From: Deltaproteobacteria bacterium
Lineage (GTDB): Bacteria; Myxococcota_A; Polyangia; Nannocystales; Nannocystaceae
Reading direction: 5' to 3'
Length of the DNA: 64,000 nt
NCBI GenBank assembly: GCA_016709225.1
Contig: JADJEE010000001.1
Location: 2,728,001-2,792,000 of the forward strand
Position 1 is the first letter of the stretch. Each line of letters opens with the position of its first letter. Below, piece after piece: positions 1 to 8,556 of this stretch. Both the position numbers and the translations under genes were made by a program. Under the pieces are notes generated by a model. That model ran no database searches. It was not told where the DNA came from and was given only the letters and a program-made list of their open reading frames with translations.

Positions 1-1130
1 CTCGTCGTTGGTGCCGTTGGGGCACCCGAGGTCGTCGAAGTTGGGGCTCGGCTGCGAGCCGGTGGTGTGGTCGTTGATCTCGATCGAGATCGACGGGTCG
101 CGGGCCAGCACCGCCTGTGCGGCCCAGTCGATCCACTGCACGGTCTCGACATCGGGCGTGGTCGTGAACTCGGTGGCGCCGAAGTGGATGCCGAACCACC
201 GCGCGTCGGGCATGTCGCGCAGCTGCTCGTCGACGATGTCCTCGATCTGCTGCTGCACCGGCGTCGCGCTGGTCGGGTCGATCTGCGCCGACGCGCCCTG
301 CTGCTGGTTGTGCAGCGTGATGCCGCCGCCGCGCGGGAAGCCCAGCTCGGTGCGCAGGTCCTCGAGCTCGAGCTTGCGCAGGTCGCTCGCCGCGGGCCCG
401 GCGACGCCGCGACCGGCCCCGCGGAAGCGGTTGCCGAAGTTCGCGATCATCCAGGTGTTGACGTGCTCGGCCTCGTCGATGGGGAAGCTGCCGTCGGAGA
501 AGGACTCGAGCTGCTCGAGCGGGTGCTGCGAGTGGAACGACCAGCTGCGCCACGCGAAGTCGGGCATGTGGTCGGTCTCGCCGGCGCGCGTGAGGATCGT
601 GGGCGTGCGGGCTCTCGCGGCGATCTGCTCCGGCGGCAGCTCGGGCACGTAGGTGTCCTCGGGATGGAAGTAGCGCACGCCGAGCCGGCGCAGCAGCTCG
701 TGGGCGGCGTACTGCCGCGCCAGCGCGCTGCCACCGGCCAGCCACGCCACCGCACGCTCGTCGCCGTCGCCGTCGACCTCGAGCACGAACCCCGACTCAC
801 CGAGCGCGTCGGTGCGGGCCTCGTCGAAGCGATCGGGCGCGAGCACGTCGGCACCGACCACCACCACCAGGTCGGTGCCAGCACTGGCAATTGCCGCCCG
901 GGCATCGTGTGGGGTCGTGCGCGTGACGGCGACCGGCTCGTCGCCGATGCGCTCGAGCTTCGACACCAGCTCCGCAACCACCGCGCGGTCACCGGGTCGT
1001 CGTCGCGCGGCGCGACCACCGAGATGCGGGCATCCGAGGGCCCCGGCGGGTCGCAGGCCGCGAGCGACGCGAGCATCATCGCGGCCGCCAGCTGCCGCAC
1101 ACGCGGGAACGAGTCGCTCGGCGTTCGCAT
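1..1130 (-). pseudogene. DUF4838/alpha-glucuronidase-like lipoprotein, frameshifted, 3' end off window
   Basis: The start codon at 1130 opens a lipoprotein leader whose lipobox ends in SLAAC, followed by ARISVVAPRDDDP. Near 990-1000 that frame turns into low-information sequence. The neighbouring frame continues without a stop to base 1 and reads as protein, including RQYAAHELLRRLGVRYFHPE. This 'equipartition' segment is typical of the N-terminal part of DUF4838 and GH67-like proteins, where a bound sugar or glycan is processed in the envelope. A single-base indel in the CCCGG context at 992-996 therefore seems to split one gene, either as a true mutation or as an assembly error. No good alternative start is seen in the second frame except a weak GTG. 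It lies 11 bases after the SirB2-like gene and is probably in the same operon. Family assignment is moderate; the frame break is directly visible. Confidence 0.72.
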
Positions 1131-1141
1131 GGTCGGCGGCC

Positions 1142-1516
1142 TCAGCCGGGCTTGTAGAACACCGCCCACAGCGCGATGGTGCCGAGCAGCGGCAGCACGA
1201 ACACCCAGCCCGCGCCGACCTCGGGCTTGCGCGCCACGAAGGCGCTCGCGCCACCGAGCACCACCCACACCACCAGCTTGATGATGATCCACAGCGGCCA
1301 CGTGCTCATCAGGCCCAGCTTGGCCATCAAGCCGAAGCCGCCGACGAGCACCAGCAGCATCGCGATGCCGTGCGCGGCCGCCAGGCGCTTGCGCGCCGAC
1401 GTTGCGGCCGCGTCACCGCGCTTGGCGTGGGGTGCGTGCAGCGCGATGCCACCCAGGGAACAGAACAACAGCGCCACGCCGAAGACGTGCAGGACCTTAT
1501 AGAACTCGGGGGACAT
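1142..1516 (-). CDS. SirB2-like four-helix membrane protein
   Basis: The 124-residue product is almost wholly hydrophobic with four predicted transmembrane segments, at about residues 5-27, 48-68, 71-91 and 102-121. A short basic loop around residue 30-44 contains HAKRGD and SARKRLAAAH. Size, four-helix layout and the N-terminal MSPEFYKVLHVFG match small inner-membrane proteins related to SirB2, whose function is not established. It is divergent from the PfpI-like gene, with a 56-base shared promoter region, and lies upstream of the frameshifted lipoprotein gene, so the two minus-strand genes could form one transcript. I see no catalytic motif. Confidence 0.7.
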   Translation of the reverse strand: MSPEFYKVLHVFGVALLFCSLGGIALHAPHAKRGDAAATSARKRLAAAHGIAMLLVLVGGFGLMAKLGLMSTWPLWIIIKLVVWVVLGGASAFVARKPEVGAGWVFVLPLLGTIALWAVFYKPG

Positions 1517-1572
1517 CGTTCACCGTGGAGCCTACCACGCGGCGCGACGGGCACGCTAAGCTGGCGGCTCGC

Positions 1573-2169
1573 ATGACGGACGTTCGACGCATCGCAGTGC
1601 TGGTCTTCGAGGGTGTCGAGGAGCTCGACTTCGCCGGTCCGTGGGAGGTGCTGTCGGCCTGGGCCGAGCAGTTCCCCGACGATCGGGTGCAGACCTTCAC
1701 GATGGCGCCGGTCGCGGGCGAGATCCGCTGCGCAAAGGGACTGCGCGTGGTCGCCGATCACACCCTCGCCGACGCGCCCCACGCCGAGCTGCTGGTGTTC
1801 CCCGGCGGGCGCGGCACGCGGCCGATGCTGCAGGACGCGACCATGCTGGCGTGGGTGCGCGAGCAGGCCGCCCGCGGCACCATCATCGCCAGCGTGTGCA
1901 CCGGTGCGCTGGTGTTGGCGAAGGCCGGCCTGCTCGACGGTCGCCCGGCCACCACACACCACGGCTCGCTGGCGCTGCTGCGCGAGCTCGGCCGCGACAT
2001 CGACGTGCAGCCCGAGGCGCGCTTCGTCGACAACGGCGCGGTGCTCACGGCCGCCGGCGTCTCGGCCGGCATCGATCTCGCGCTGCACCTGGTCGCGCGA
2101 CTGCACTCCCGCGAGCGCGCCCAACAGGTGCGCCGGTACATCCAGTACGATCCGCACCCGCCGGTCTGA
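1573..2169 (+). CDS. DJ-1/PfpI family protein
   Basis: The product has 198 residues and is a single class I glutamine-amidotransferase-like domain of the DJ-1/PfpI type. The N-terminus VLVFEGVEELDFAGPWEVL is typical of the subgroup found in isonitrile hydratases and in GATase1-AraC regulators. The nucleophile elbow is ASVCTGALVLAKAGLLDGR with the conserved Cys, followed by TTHHGSLALL, where the His partner is usual. No AraC DNA-binding domain is attached, so this is the stand-alone enzyme form. The ATG at 1573 fits the family N-terminus; longer in-frame upstream extensions look like antisense sequence of the SirB2-like gene. The substrate is unknown: isonitrile hydratase, a glyoxalase III-like activity and a stress protein are all possible. 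Confidence 0.85.
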   Translation: MTDVRRIAVLVFEGVEELDFAGPWEVLSAWAEQFPDDRVQTFTMAPVAGEIRCAKGLRVVADHTLADAPHAELLVFPGGRGTRPMLQDATMLAWVREQAARGTIIASVCTGALVLAKAGLLDGRPATTHHGSLALLRELGRDIDVQPEARFVDNGAVLTAAGVSAGIDLALHLVARLHSRERAQQVRRYIQYDPHPPV

Positions 2170-2174
2170 AACCG

Positions 2175-2197
2175 CTGCGACGACGATGGCGTCGCAG
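2175..2197 (+). terminator. Hairpin after the PfpI-like gene
   Basis: CTGCGAC at 2175-2181 pairs perfectly with GTCGCAG at 2191-2197 around a 9-base loop, starting 6 bases after the stop codon. No U-run follows, so it is only a candidate terminator or RNA-end stabiliser. Confidence 0.3.
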
Positions 2198-2225
2198 GCC
2201 CGTTGTAGGGTCGCGGCGACTGGCC

Positions 2226-3911
2226 ATGCCGATGCGTCCTCACCCCCCACTCGCCCTGTGCGCCGCCGGGCTCGCGACCCTGCTCGCGGCGTGCCCCCGT
2301 GGCACCGACACGGCCACGCCCACGCCGACCACCGCCGCGGCAACGCGGCCCAAGCTGGTGGTGCTGGTGGTGATCGACCAGCTGCCGAGCTGGTCGTTCG
2401 ATCGCGATCGCGACGACCTCGCGGGCGGCATCGCCGGGCTGCTCGATCGCGGCGCGCTGTGGCCCAAGGCCCGCTACCCGTACGCGACCACGAACACCGC
2501 ACCGGGCCACGCGACCATCGGCTCGGGCACCACGCCGTCGGAGCACGGCATCATCGCCAACCGCTGGTACGTCGAGGGCCAGCGCGTCGGCGTCGATCGC
2601 GACGACGCAGTGGCGCAGTTCGGCGTCGTCGACGGCGCGCGTCACCGCGGCGGCGCCTCGGCCCACCACCTGCAAGTGCCCGGCATCGCGGATGCGCTGC
2701 ATGCCGCGGCGCCGGCGGGCAAGGCGGTCGCGATCGCGTGGAAGCCCCGCGCGGCGGTGTTGATGCTGGGCCAGCACCCCGATCTCGCGCTGTGGTTCGA
2801 CGCCGAGCAGGGCGCGATGACGACCAGCACCGCCTATGCCGATCGGCTGCCGGCCTGGGTTGCCCCACTCGCCGCGGCCCACCCACCGTCGGCGTTGCTG
2901 CAGCCGTGGCACGCCGACGATGCCGAAGCACTGGCGCGCATGACCGGTCGCGGCGACGACCAGGACGGCGAGGGCGACCCCGCGGGTCTCGGCGCCCGCT
3001 TCCCCCACGATCCCAGCGCCTCGCCGGCACCGCTCGAGGCGCTCGGCCTGCTGCCCGCGGCCAACGGCCTGCTGGTCGACGCCGCAATCGCGGCCCTCGA
3101 CGGTGAGCAGCTGGGCCGCGACGAGGTGCCCGATCTGCTGGCGGTGTCGTTCTCGCCGCACGACTACGCCGGCCACGCGTGGTGCCAGGAATCCTGGGAA
3201 CGCAGCGCGCACCTGCTCGACATCGATCGCGGGCTCGCACGACTGATCGCGGCGCTCGACACCGCGGTCGGTCGCGAGCAGTACGCCGTCGTGCTCACCA
3301 GCGATCACGGCGCGCTGCCCTCCCGTGCGGCGGCCGCGGCTGCGGGTCGGCCCGCGCCGCTGCTGCTGACCGACACGCTGGTGACGCTGGTCGAGCGCAC
3401 CATCGCGGCGGAGCTCGGCGAGGGGCGCTGGGTCGACGGTGCGACCACCACCGAGCTGACGCTGTCGGCGGCGTTCCATACCCAGCCCGCGCCGCGCCGC
3501 GAGCTCGCGATGACCCGCGCGCTGGCGGCCCTGCGCGACGCCGGGCTGGCGTGGGTCGGAGCCATCGACGTGATGCACGAGCCCTGCGGCGAGAACGACG
3601 AGCTCGACACCCTCGCCTGCCGCAGCGTGTTCGCGCCGCACTCGGGCGACATCTACATGATCGCGCCCGAGTACGCGCTGCTCGACGACGAGCTCGGCGA
3701 ATGTACCGCCCATGGCTCGCCCTGGTCCTACGATCGCGAGGTGCCGATCCTCGTGGCGGCGCCCGGCCGCGTCGCGCACGGGGTCCGCGACGCGGTGCCA
3801 TCGATGCTGCAGCTCGCACCCACACTCGCCGACCTGCTCGGCGTGCCACCGCCGGCGGCCGCGCGCGCCGCCTCGTTGTTGTCGACGTCGATCGCCCCAC
3901 GTTCACGCTGA
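2226..3911 (+). CDS. Alkaline phosphatase-superfamily phosphodiesterase/nucleotide pyrophosphatase-like lipoprotein
   Basis: The 561-residue protein starts with a lipoprotein signal (lipobox LLAAC, Cys23) and continues as a type I phosphodiesterase/nucleotide pyrophosphatase-like fold. Visible metal and nucleophile motifs are VVIDQLPSW (metal-binding Asp51), YATTNTAPGHATIGSG (the Thr nucleophile lies in this run), SFSPHDYAGHAWCQ (Asp and His ligands), LTSDHGALP (Asp-His ligands) and HGSPWSYDREVPI (last His). This is the PafA/NPP arrangement, with a Thr in place of the Ser of classical alkaline phosphatase. It should act in the periplasm or on the cell surface on phosphate mono- or diesters, releasing phosphate or nucleosides. 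The ATG at 2226 was chosen because the signal peptide begins there. It lies on the same strand as the next small lipoprotein gene, 53 bases apart. Confidence 0.87.
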   Translation: MPMRPHPPLALCAAGLATLLAACPRGTDTATPTPTTAAATRPKLVVLVVIDQLPSWSFDRDRDDLAGGIAGLLDRGALWPKARYPYATTNTAPGHATIGSGTTPSEHGIIANRWYVEGQRVGVDRDDAVAQFGVVDGARHRGGASAHHLQVPGIADALHAAAPAGKAVAIAWKPRAAVLMLGQHPDLALWFDAEQGAMTTSTAYADRLPAWVAPLAAAHPPSALLQPWHADDAEALARMTGRGDDQDGEGDPAGLGARFPHDPSASPAPLEALGLLPAANGLLVDAAIAALDGEQLGRDEVPDLLAVSFSPHDYAGHAWCQESWERSAHLLDIDRGLARLIAALDTAVGREQYAVVLTSDHGALPSRAAAAAAGRPAPLLLTDTLVTLVERTIAAELGEGRWVDGATTTELTLSAAFHTQPAPRRELAMTRALAALRDAGLAWVGAIDVMHEPCGENDELDTLACRSVFAPHSGDIYMIAPEYALLDDELGECTAHGSPWSYDREVPILVAAPGRVAHGVRDAVPSMLQLAPTLADLLGVPPPAAARAASLLSTSIAPRSR

Positions 3912-3964
3912 GGCGACGCGGCGGGACCTTTCGAGCCGCGCGTCGCTCCGCTAACGTGGTGTCC

Positions 3965-4294
3965 ATGATGCGACGCGTCCCGCTGCTGTGCCTGCTCGCC
4001 GGCTGTCTCTTCGCCTGCGCACCGGACGACAACGGCGACGACGGGGCCGGGACCAGCACCGGCAGCAGCTCGAGCACCGGCGAGGATCCGAGCGCGACGG
4101 CCAGTGCCAGCATGGGCACCACCGCAGGCTGGGTCGACTGCGCGTCGTTGATGGGTGACGCGTGCGACGACAACCCGCAGTGCGCGCTGTACCCGAGCGG
4201 CTGCGCGGTCGACTGCGCGCCGCTCCCCGAGTCGATCTGCGACGACGTCGGCCACTGCGCCTGGGACGGCTCGGCGTGCGTCTACGGCCCGTAG
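3965..4294 (+). CDS. Small Cys-rich lipoprotein
   Basis: The product has 109 residues: a lipoprotein signal with lipobox LFACA, an acidic and Ser/Thr/Gly linker with GSSSSTGEDP, then a compact C-terminal domain of about 50 residues containing eight cysteines (CASLMGDACDDNPQC...CAVDC...CDDVGHCAWDGSACV). The even number of cysteines suggests a disulphide-stabilised surface domain. Such small lipoproteins are common in Nannocystineae, but I recognise no named family and no enzymatic motif. Confidence 0.75.
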   Translation: MMRRVPLLCLLAGCLFACAPDDNGDDGAGTSTGSSSSTGEDPSATASASMGTTAGWVDCASLMGDACDDNPQCALYPSGCAVDCAPLPESICDDVGHCAWDGSACVYGP

Positions 4295-4331
4295 CGCCGC
4301 CGAATGGGCCGCAACCTCGCGGATTTGAGCG

Positions 4332-5105
4332 ATGCTGCGGCTGCAGATGCCCGGCCACGATCTCCACCACGCCTTCGTCACCGGTGCCTCCGCCGGCATC
4401 GGTGACGCCCTCGCCCACGTGCTCGCGCGCGCGGGCGTCCACGTCGTGCTCGCGGCCCGCCGCGAGGCCGAGCTGCAGCGCGTCGCCGCCAGCATCACCG
4501 CCGCGGGTGGCCGCGCCACCACGGTCGCGGTCGACGTCGGTGACCCCGCGGCCATCACCGCCGCGGTGCAGCAGGCGGATCGCGAGCTCGGTGGGCTCGA
4601 CCTCGTGGTCGCGAACGCCGGCGTCGCGACCCAGCGACACAGCGCGAAGCTCACCTGGGCCGACTGCGGCACCATGCTCGACGTCAACGTCGTCGGCGCG
4701 ACCGCGACCCTGGTCGCGGCGATCCCGGGGATGATCGAGCGCGGCCGCGGCACACTGGTCGGCGTATCGAGCATCGCGGCCTGGCGTGGGCTGCCCAAGC
4801 TCGCGGTGTACAGCGCCAGCAAGGCCTACCTCTCCGCGTTCCTCGACGCGCTGCGGGTCGACCTCGGTCCCGCCGGGATCGGCGTCACCGAGGTCCGCCC
4901 CGGCTACGTGCGCACGGCCATGAACGAGGGCGCGGGCAAGCTGCCGTTCGAGCTGCAGCCCGAGCAGGCCGCGCAGGAGATCTTCGACGCCATCGTCGCT
5001 CGCAAGGCGCTGCACGCCTTCCCGCTGCCGATCGCCTTCGCCATGCGATCGATGAGCGCGCTGCCGCGCAGCGTGTGGGAGCCGCTCGCGCGCAAGTTCG
5101 TGTGA
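4332..5105 (+). CDS. SDR family oxidoreductase
   Basis: The 257-residue classical short-chain dehydrogenase/reductase has the nucleotide-binding TGASAGIG at residues 17-24, an AARR segment after beta-2 that favours NADP(H), the NAG motif (VVANAGVA), the catalytic Ser in GVSSIAAWRG and the YSASK catalytic pair (Tyr160, Lys164). The C-terminus after VRPGYVRT is substrate specific and not diagnostic. The sequence resembles the DltE/YdfG-like group of cytosolic SDRs acting on small alcohols or aldehydes. An alternative ATG lies five codons inside. It is followed 66 bases later by the purine nucleoside phosphorylase gene on the same strand, so co-transcription is possible. Confidence 0.88.
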   Translation: MLRLQMPGHDLHHAFVTGASAGIGDALAHVLARAGVHVVLAARREAELQRVAASITAAGGRATTVAVDVGDPAAITAAVQQADRELGGLDLVVANAGVATQRHSAKLTWADCGTMLDVNVVGATATLVAAIPGMIERGRGTLVGVSSIAAWRGLPKLAVYSASKAYLSAFLDALRVDLGPAGIGVTEVRPGYVRTAMNEGAGKLPFELQPEQAAQEIFDAIVARKALHAFPLPIAFAMRSMSALPRSVWEPLARKFV

Positions 5106-5171
5106 GGCCGGCCGCCGCGCGGTCGCGGCCGCTTGCGGACCGCGAGCCCCAGCCCCTACGCTTGGCCGCCC

Positions 5172-5990
5172 ATGTCCGAACAAGCCCGTCGCGCCGCCGC
5201 GATCGCCAGTGCCCGCAAGGGCGCGCTCGAGCCCCGCGTGGGCATCATCCTCGGCTCGGGCCTCGGTGGCCTCGCCGATCGCATCGAAGACGCGGTCGCG
5301 ATCGACTACGGCGAGCTGCCGGGCTTCCCGGTACCGAGCATCGCCGGTCATCGCGGCTCGCTCGTGATGGGACGCCTGGGTGGTCGCGACGTCGCATGCC
5401 TGGCGGGTCGCGTGCACCTCTACGAAGGCCACCCCGCCGCGGCGGTGGTGCCGTTGGTCCGCACGCTGAAGCTGCTCGGATGTGACACGTTGGTGGTGAC
5501 CAACGCCGCGGGCGCGCTGGACCGCGACGCGACCCCGGGCACGCTCATGCTCGTCACGGATCACATCAACCTGCAGGGCCAGAACCCCCTGGTGGGCGCC
5601 AACGACGACGGCTTCGGACCGCGCTTCCCCGCCATGAGCGGCGCCTACGACGAGGCACTGCAGGCAGTGCTGCGATCGACCGCGGCGGAGCTCGGCATCG
5701 CGCTGCGCGAGGGCGTGTACATGGCGCTGCTCGGACCGTGCTTCGAGACCCCCGCCGAGATCCGCGCGTTCGCGACCATGGGCGCCAACGCAGTCGGCAT
5801 GTCGACCGTGCCCGAGGTGATCGTCGCACGACACTGCGGCATGCGCGTGGCCGCGATCTCGGTGCTGACCAACCTCGGCGCCGGACTGGCCGACGAAGTG
5901 CTCAGTCACGAGCAGACACTGCACATGTCCGGCGTCGCGGCCGCGGACCTGCAGCGCCTCGTGATCGAATTCCTGCGACGCGTCGCCTGA
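5172..5990 (+). CDS. punA: Purine-nucleoside phosphorylase, trimeric class
   Basis: This 272-residue enzyme splits inosine, guanosine and their deoxy forms with phosphate, giving base and (deoxy)ribose 1-phosphate. Class-defining motifs are GIILGSGLGGLAD, AGHRGSLVMG, AGRVHLYEGH (phosphate and ribose binding), TNAAGALD, GPCFETPAEIRA with the base-contacting Glu, VGMSTVPEV, and LTNLGAG, whose Asn sits where trimeric enzymes specify 6-oxopurines. Length matches PunA and human PNP. I chose the ATG at 5172; an upstream in-frame start adds residues unlike the family. It supplies one entry point to the deoxyribose pathway encoded 5-10 kb downstream, and base product for the Hpt encoded near 50 kb. 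Confidence 0.93.
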   Translation: MSEQARRAAAIASARKGALEPRVGIILGSGLGGLADRIEDAVAIDYGELPGFPVPSIAGHRGSLVMGRLGGRDVACLAGRVHLYEGHPAAAVVPLVRTLKLLGCDTLVVTNAAGALDRDATPGTLMLVTDHINLQGQNPLVGANDDGFGPRFPAMSGAYDEALQAVLRSTAAELGIALREGVYMALLGPCFETPAEIRAFATMGANAVGMSTVPEVIVARHCGMRVAAISVLTNLGAGLADEVLSHEQTLHMSGVAAADLQRLVIEFLRRVA

Positions 5991-5995
5991 GCACA

Positions 5996-6022
5996 CACGG
6001 GCGGCCGCGCTCGGCGCCCGTG
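5996..6022 (+). terminator. Hairpin after punA
   Basis: CACGGGCG at 5996-6003 pairs with CGCCCGTG at 6015-6022 across an 11-base loop, five bases after the punA stop. The 8-bp GC stem lacks a following T-run, so termination is plausible but unproven. Confidence 0.4.
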
Positions 6023-6136
6023 CGATCGAATGTTCTCGGGGATGCCCTGATACGCGCGGGGGTCCAACGTCGTACGCGCGGGTATGAACGTGCTTCCGGG
6101 TCTCCGGCCTTGGACTCCGGGTTACACTCGCGCCGC

Positions 6137-6141
6137 AGGAG
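6137..6141 (+). promoter_or_regulatory. Shine-Dalgarno that fixes a GTG start
   Basis: AGGAG lies 7 bases before the GTG at 6149. It decides the start of the NarL-type regulator against several longer in-frame possibilities running back into punA. Confidence 0.65.
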
Positions 6142-6148
6142 CACGCCG

Positions 6149-6940
6149 GTGGTCGAGACTTCAGCGACGTACGACATCCTCATCGTCGAGGACTCCGAGA
6201 CCGATGCGAAGCTCATCGGTCACGAGCTGCGACGCATGGGCCGCTCCGCGCGCTGCGTGCGGGTGGAGCAGGAGCACGAGCTACGCGAGGCGCTGGCGCG
6301 ACAGCGCTGGTCGTTGGTGATCTCGGACTCCAGCACGCCGGGGCTCGACGCCACCTCGGCGCTCCGCATCACGCGGGCGCAGCAACCCGACGTGCCCTTC
6401 ATCGTGGTGTCGGGATCGATCAGCGAGGCCGCCACCGCCGAGGCGCTCGCGCTGGGGGCGATCGACGTGGTCAGCAAGGATCACCTGCATCGCCTCGCGC
6501 ATGCGGTCGCGCGTGGGCTCGGCAGCGCTGCGTCCGTGCCCGCGACGACGGACGCGCTGGCCGACCTGGCCGCGCTGCTCGACGCCGCTGCGCATCACAC
6601 CGGCGAGGTGCGACAGCGTGCGCTCGAGGACGCGCGGACCCTGCTCGCCCGCGTGCGCGGCATCGATCCGGCGCCGACGCCAGTGTCGACGGAACCCCCG
6701 ACCACCGCACCCGAGGGCATCGCGAGCCCGGCGACGCCGCGGCTCACCCCGCGGCAAGTCGAGGTGCTGCGGCTCATCGCCGAGGGGTTGTCCACCCGGG
6801 AGATTGCCGATGCGCTGCAGGTGAGCGTGAAGACCGTCGAGAGCCATCGTGCGCAGCTGTTGCTTCGGATCGGCGTTCGGGGCGTGGCGGGACTCGTACG
6901 CTGCGCGATACGGATGGGTCTCGTCGGCGCCGACCCCTGA
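6149..6940 (+). CDS. NarL/FixJ-type response regulator (REC + LuxR helix-turn-helix)
   Basis: The 263-residue protein has an N-terminal receiver domain (residues 8-125) beginning YDILIVEDSETDAK with its acidic pocket, the phospho-acceptor Asp60 in LVISDSSTPG, and the switch Lys in VVSKDHL. A linker rich in Ala, Pro and Thr (about 140-195) follows. The C-terminal LuxR-type DNA-binding domain (about 198-258) reads LTPRQVEVLRLIAEGLSTREIADAL, then VSVKTVESHRAQLL, the recognition helix. It should bind DNA as a dimer after phosphorylation. The gene opens a four-gene signalling block; the PAS kinase 57 bases downstream is the natural partner. The receiver resembles the PAS/phytochrome-associated class with an EDSETDA start, not the typical NarL one. 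Confidence 0.88.
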   Translation: MVETSATYDILIVEDSETDAKLIGHELRRMGRSARCVRVEQEHELREALARQRWSLVISDSSTPGLDATSALRITRAQQPDVPFIVVSGSISEAATAEALALGAIDVVSKDHLHRLAHAVARGLGSAASVPATTDALADLAALLDAAAHHTGEVRQRALEDARTLLARVRGIDPAPTPVSTEPPTTAPEGIASPATPRLTPRQVEVLRLIAEGLSTREIADALQVSVKTVESHRAQLLLRIGVRGVAGLVRCAIRMGLVGADP

Positions 6941-6997
6941 GCCTCCGGGGCGAGCCCGATTGCCCAGCCGGCGCGTTTCAGGTTAGCCCAGGCCTTC

Positions 6998-8110
6998 GTG
7001 ACGCTCGGCACCGACGACATGCCCGCGAGGGCGATCCCCGATCCGCGCTACAACGAGATCCTCGAGGTCACGCCCGACGCGATGGTCGTGGTCGACGGCA
7101 GCGGGCACATCGTCGCCGTGAACGCCCAGGCCGAGCGGATGTTCGGCTACGTGCGCGACGAGCTGGTCGGGCTCCGCATCGAGCAGCTGGTGCCGCTCGC
7201 CCACCGCGAGCTGCACGCCAAGCACCGCGCGCGGTTCATGGCCGACCCCCGCACGCGCGAGATGGCGTCGGGCCAGGGTCTGCACGCGCTGCGCAAGGAC
7301 GGCTCGACGTTCCCGGTGGAAATCAGCCTGGGCCCGCTGGTGACCCCCGAGGGCACGCTGGTCGCGAGTGCCATCCGCGACGTGACCTCGCGACGCGAGA
7401 CCGAGCTCGCGCTCGCGCTCGCTAACAAGGAGCTCGAGGCCTTCAGCTACTCGGTCGCCCACGACCTGCGCGCGCCGCTGCGCGGCATGAACGGCTTCGC
7501 GCAGATCCTGCTCGCCGACTACGCCGACAAGCTCGGCCCCGACGGCCTCGATTGCCTGCACGAGATCCGGGACAACGCCGAGCGCATGGGCGCGCTGATC
7601 GACGCCCTGCTGTCGCTGTCCCGCGTGGCCCGCAGCGAGCTGCGTCGCGAGCGAGTCGACCTGTCCCAGATCGTCGCCCGCATCGCGACCGACCACGCGG
7701 CCCGCGACGCGCAGCGCCACGTGGACGTGGAGGTGGCGCCCGATCTGGTCGCGTGGGTCGACCCGGTGCTGGCGCGCGTGCTGCTCGAGAACCTGTTCGA
7801 CAACGCATGGAAGTTCACCGCGGCCACCCAGGATCCCCGCATCGAGTTCGGACGGGCCGAGCTGGTCGGCGGGCCCGCGTTCTACGTGCGCGACAACGGG
7901 GCCGGCTTCGCGATGGAGTACGTCAAGCGGCTGTTCAGCCCGTTCGCGCGGCTGCACAGCGCCGTCGAATTCCCCGGCACCGGCATCGGGTTGGCGACCG
8001 TCCAGCGCATCGTCCGGCGCCACGGCGGCCGCGTGTGGGCGGAGTCCCGCGCGGGCGAAGGCGCGACGTTCTGGTTCACGTTGCTCGACGAAACCGGTGG
8101 AGAGCCGTGA
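6998..8110 (+). CDS. PAS-domain sensor histidine kinase
   Basis: The 370-residue cytosolic kinase has no transmembrane segment. A PAS domain covers residues about 14-130 (ILEVTPDAMVVVDGSGHIVAVN...MFGY). HisKA follows with SYSVAHDLRAPLRGMNGF and phospho-acceptor His155, then HATPase (N box ENLFDNAWKF, G1 DNGAGF, G2 GTGIGLATV). The HisKA type is that of phytochrome-like kinases. The GTG at 6998 gives the longest product; an ATG at 7019 also fits, and neither has a clear ribosome site. Its stop overlaps the ATG of the next gene by one base, so kinase and single-domain regulator are translationally coupled. The PAS ligand (redox, light or a small molecule) cannot be told from the sequence. Confidence 0.9.
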   Translation: MTLGTDDMPARAIPDPRYNEILEVTPDAMVVVDGSGHIVAVNAQAERMFGYVRDELVGLRIEQLVPLAHRELHAKHRARFMADPRTREMASGQGLHALRKDGSTFPVEISLGPLVTPEGTLVASAIRDVTSRRETELALALANKELEAFSYSVAHDLRAPLRGMNGFAQILLADYADKLGPDGLDCLHEIRDNAERMGALIDALLSLSRVARSELRRERVDLSQIVARIATDHAARDAQRHVDVEVAPDLVAWVDPVLARVLLENLFDNAWKFTAATQDPRIEFGRAELVGGPAFYVRDNGAGFAMEYVKRLFSPFARLHSAVEFPGTGIGLATVQRIVRRHGGRVWAESRAGEGATFWFTLLDETGGEP

Positions 8111-8556
8111 TGCGCAAGCTGGTGCTGCTGGTCGAAGACAACCCCAGCGACGAGAAACTCACGCTGCGCGCCCTATCGAAGGCCGGCGTCGCCAGCGAGG
8201 TCGCGGTCGCGCGCGACGGTGTGGAGGCGCTCGAGTTCCTGTGGCTGCACGGGCCGACGTCGCCGACCGACGCCGATCTGCCCGCGATCGTGCTGCTCGA
8301 CCTCAAGCTGCCGCGCGTCGACGGCCTCGAGGTCCTGCGACGCATCCGTGCCGACATCCGCACCCAGCTGGTGCCGGTGATCGTGCTGACCAGCTCCACG
8401 CTCGACGAAGACCGACTCGCGGCCTACTCGATGGGCGCCAACGCCTACGTGCGCAAGCAAGTCGACTTCTCCGCGTTCGTCGCCGCCGCGCAGACGCTCG
8501 GCGACTTCTGGCTGCGCCTGAACGAGCCGCCCCCCGCCACCCGAGGCTCGCCGTGA
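8110..8556 (+). CDS. Single-domain response regulator, Rcp1-like
   Basis: The 148-residue protein is a receiver domain only: LLVEDNPSDEKLTLRALSKAG with the acidic pair, phospho-acceptor Asp64 in VLLDLKLP, the Thr/Ser switch in VIVLTSSTLDED and Lys in YVRKQVDF. The VEDNPSDEKLTLRAL start and the length are those of regulators paired with phytochrome-like kinases (Rcp1 group), which dimerise and lack an output domain. It overlaps the kinase by one base and the following hybrid kinase by four (GTGA), so it probably relays phosphate between them. Partner specificity is inference from gene order. Confidence 0.9.
   Translation: MRKLVLLVEDNPSDEKLTLRALSKAGVASEVAVARDGVEALEFLWLHGPTSPTDADLPAIVLLDLKLPRVDGLEVLRRIRADIRTQLVPVIVLTSSTLDEDRLAAYSMGANAYVRKQVDFSAFVAAAQTLGDFWLRLNEPPPATRGSP

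Noticed and set aside
6084..6320. ATG-started frame before the NarL-type regulator
   Set aside because: It is out of frame with the receiver domain, and the AGGAG-GTG start explains the gene.
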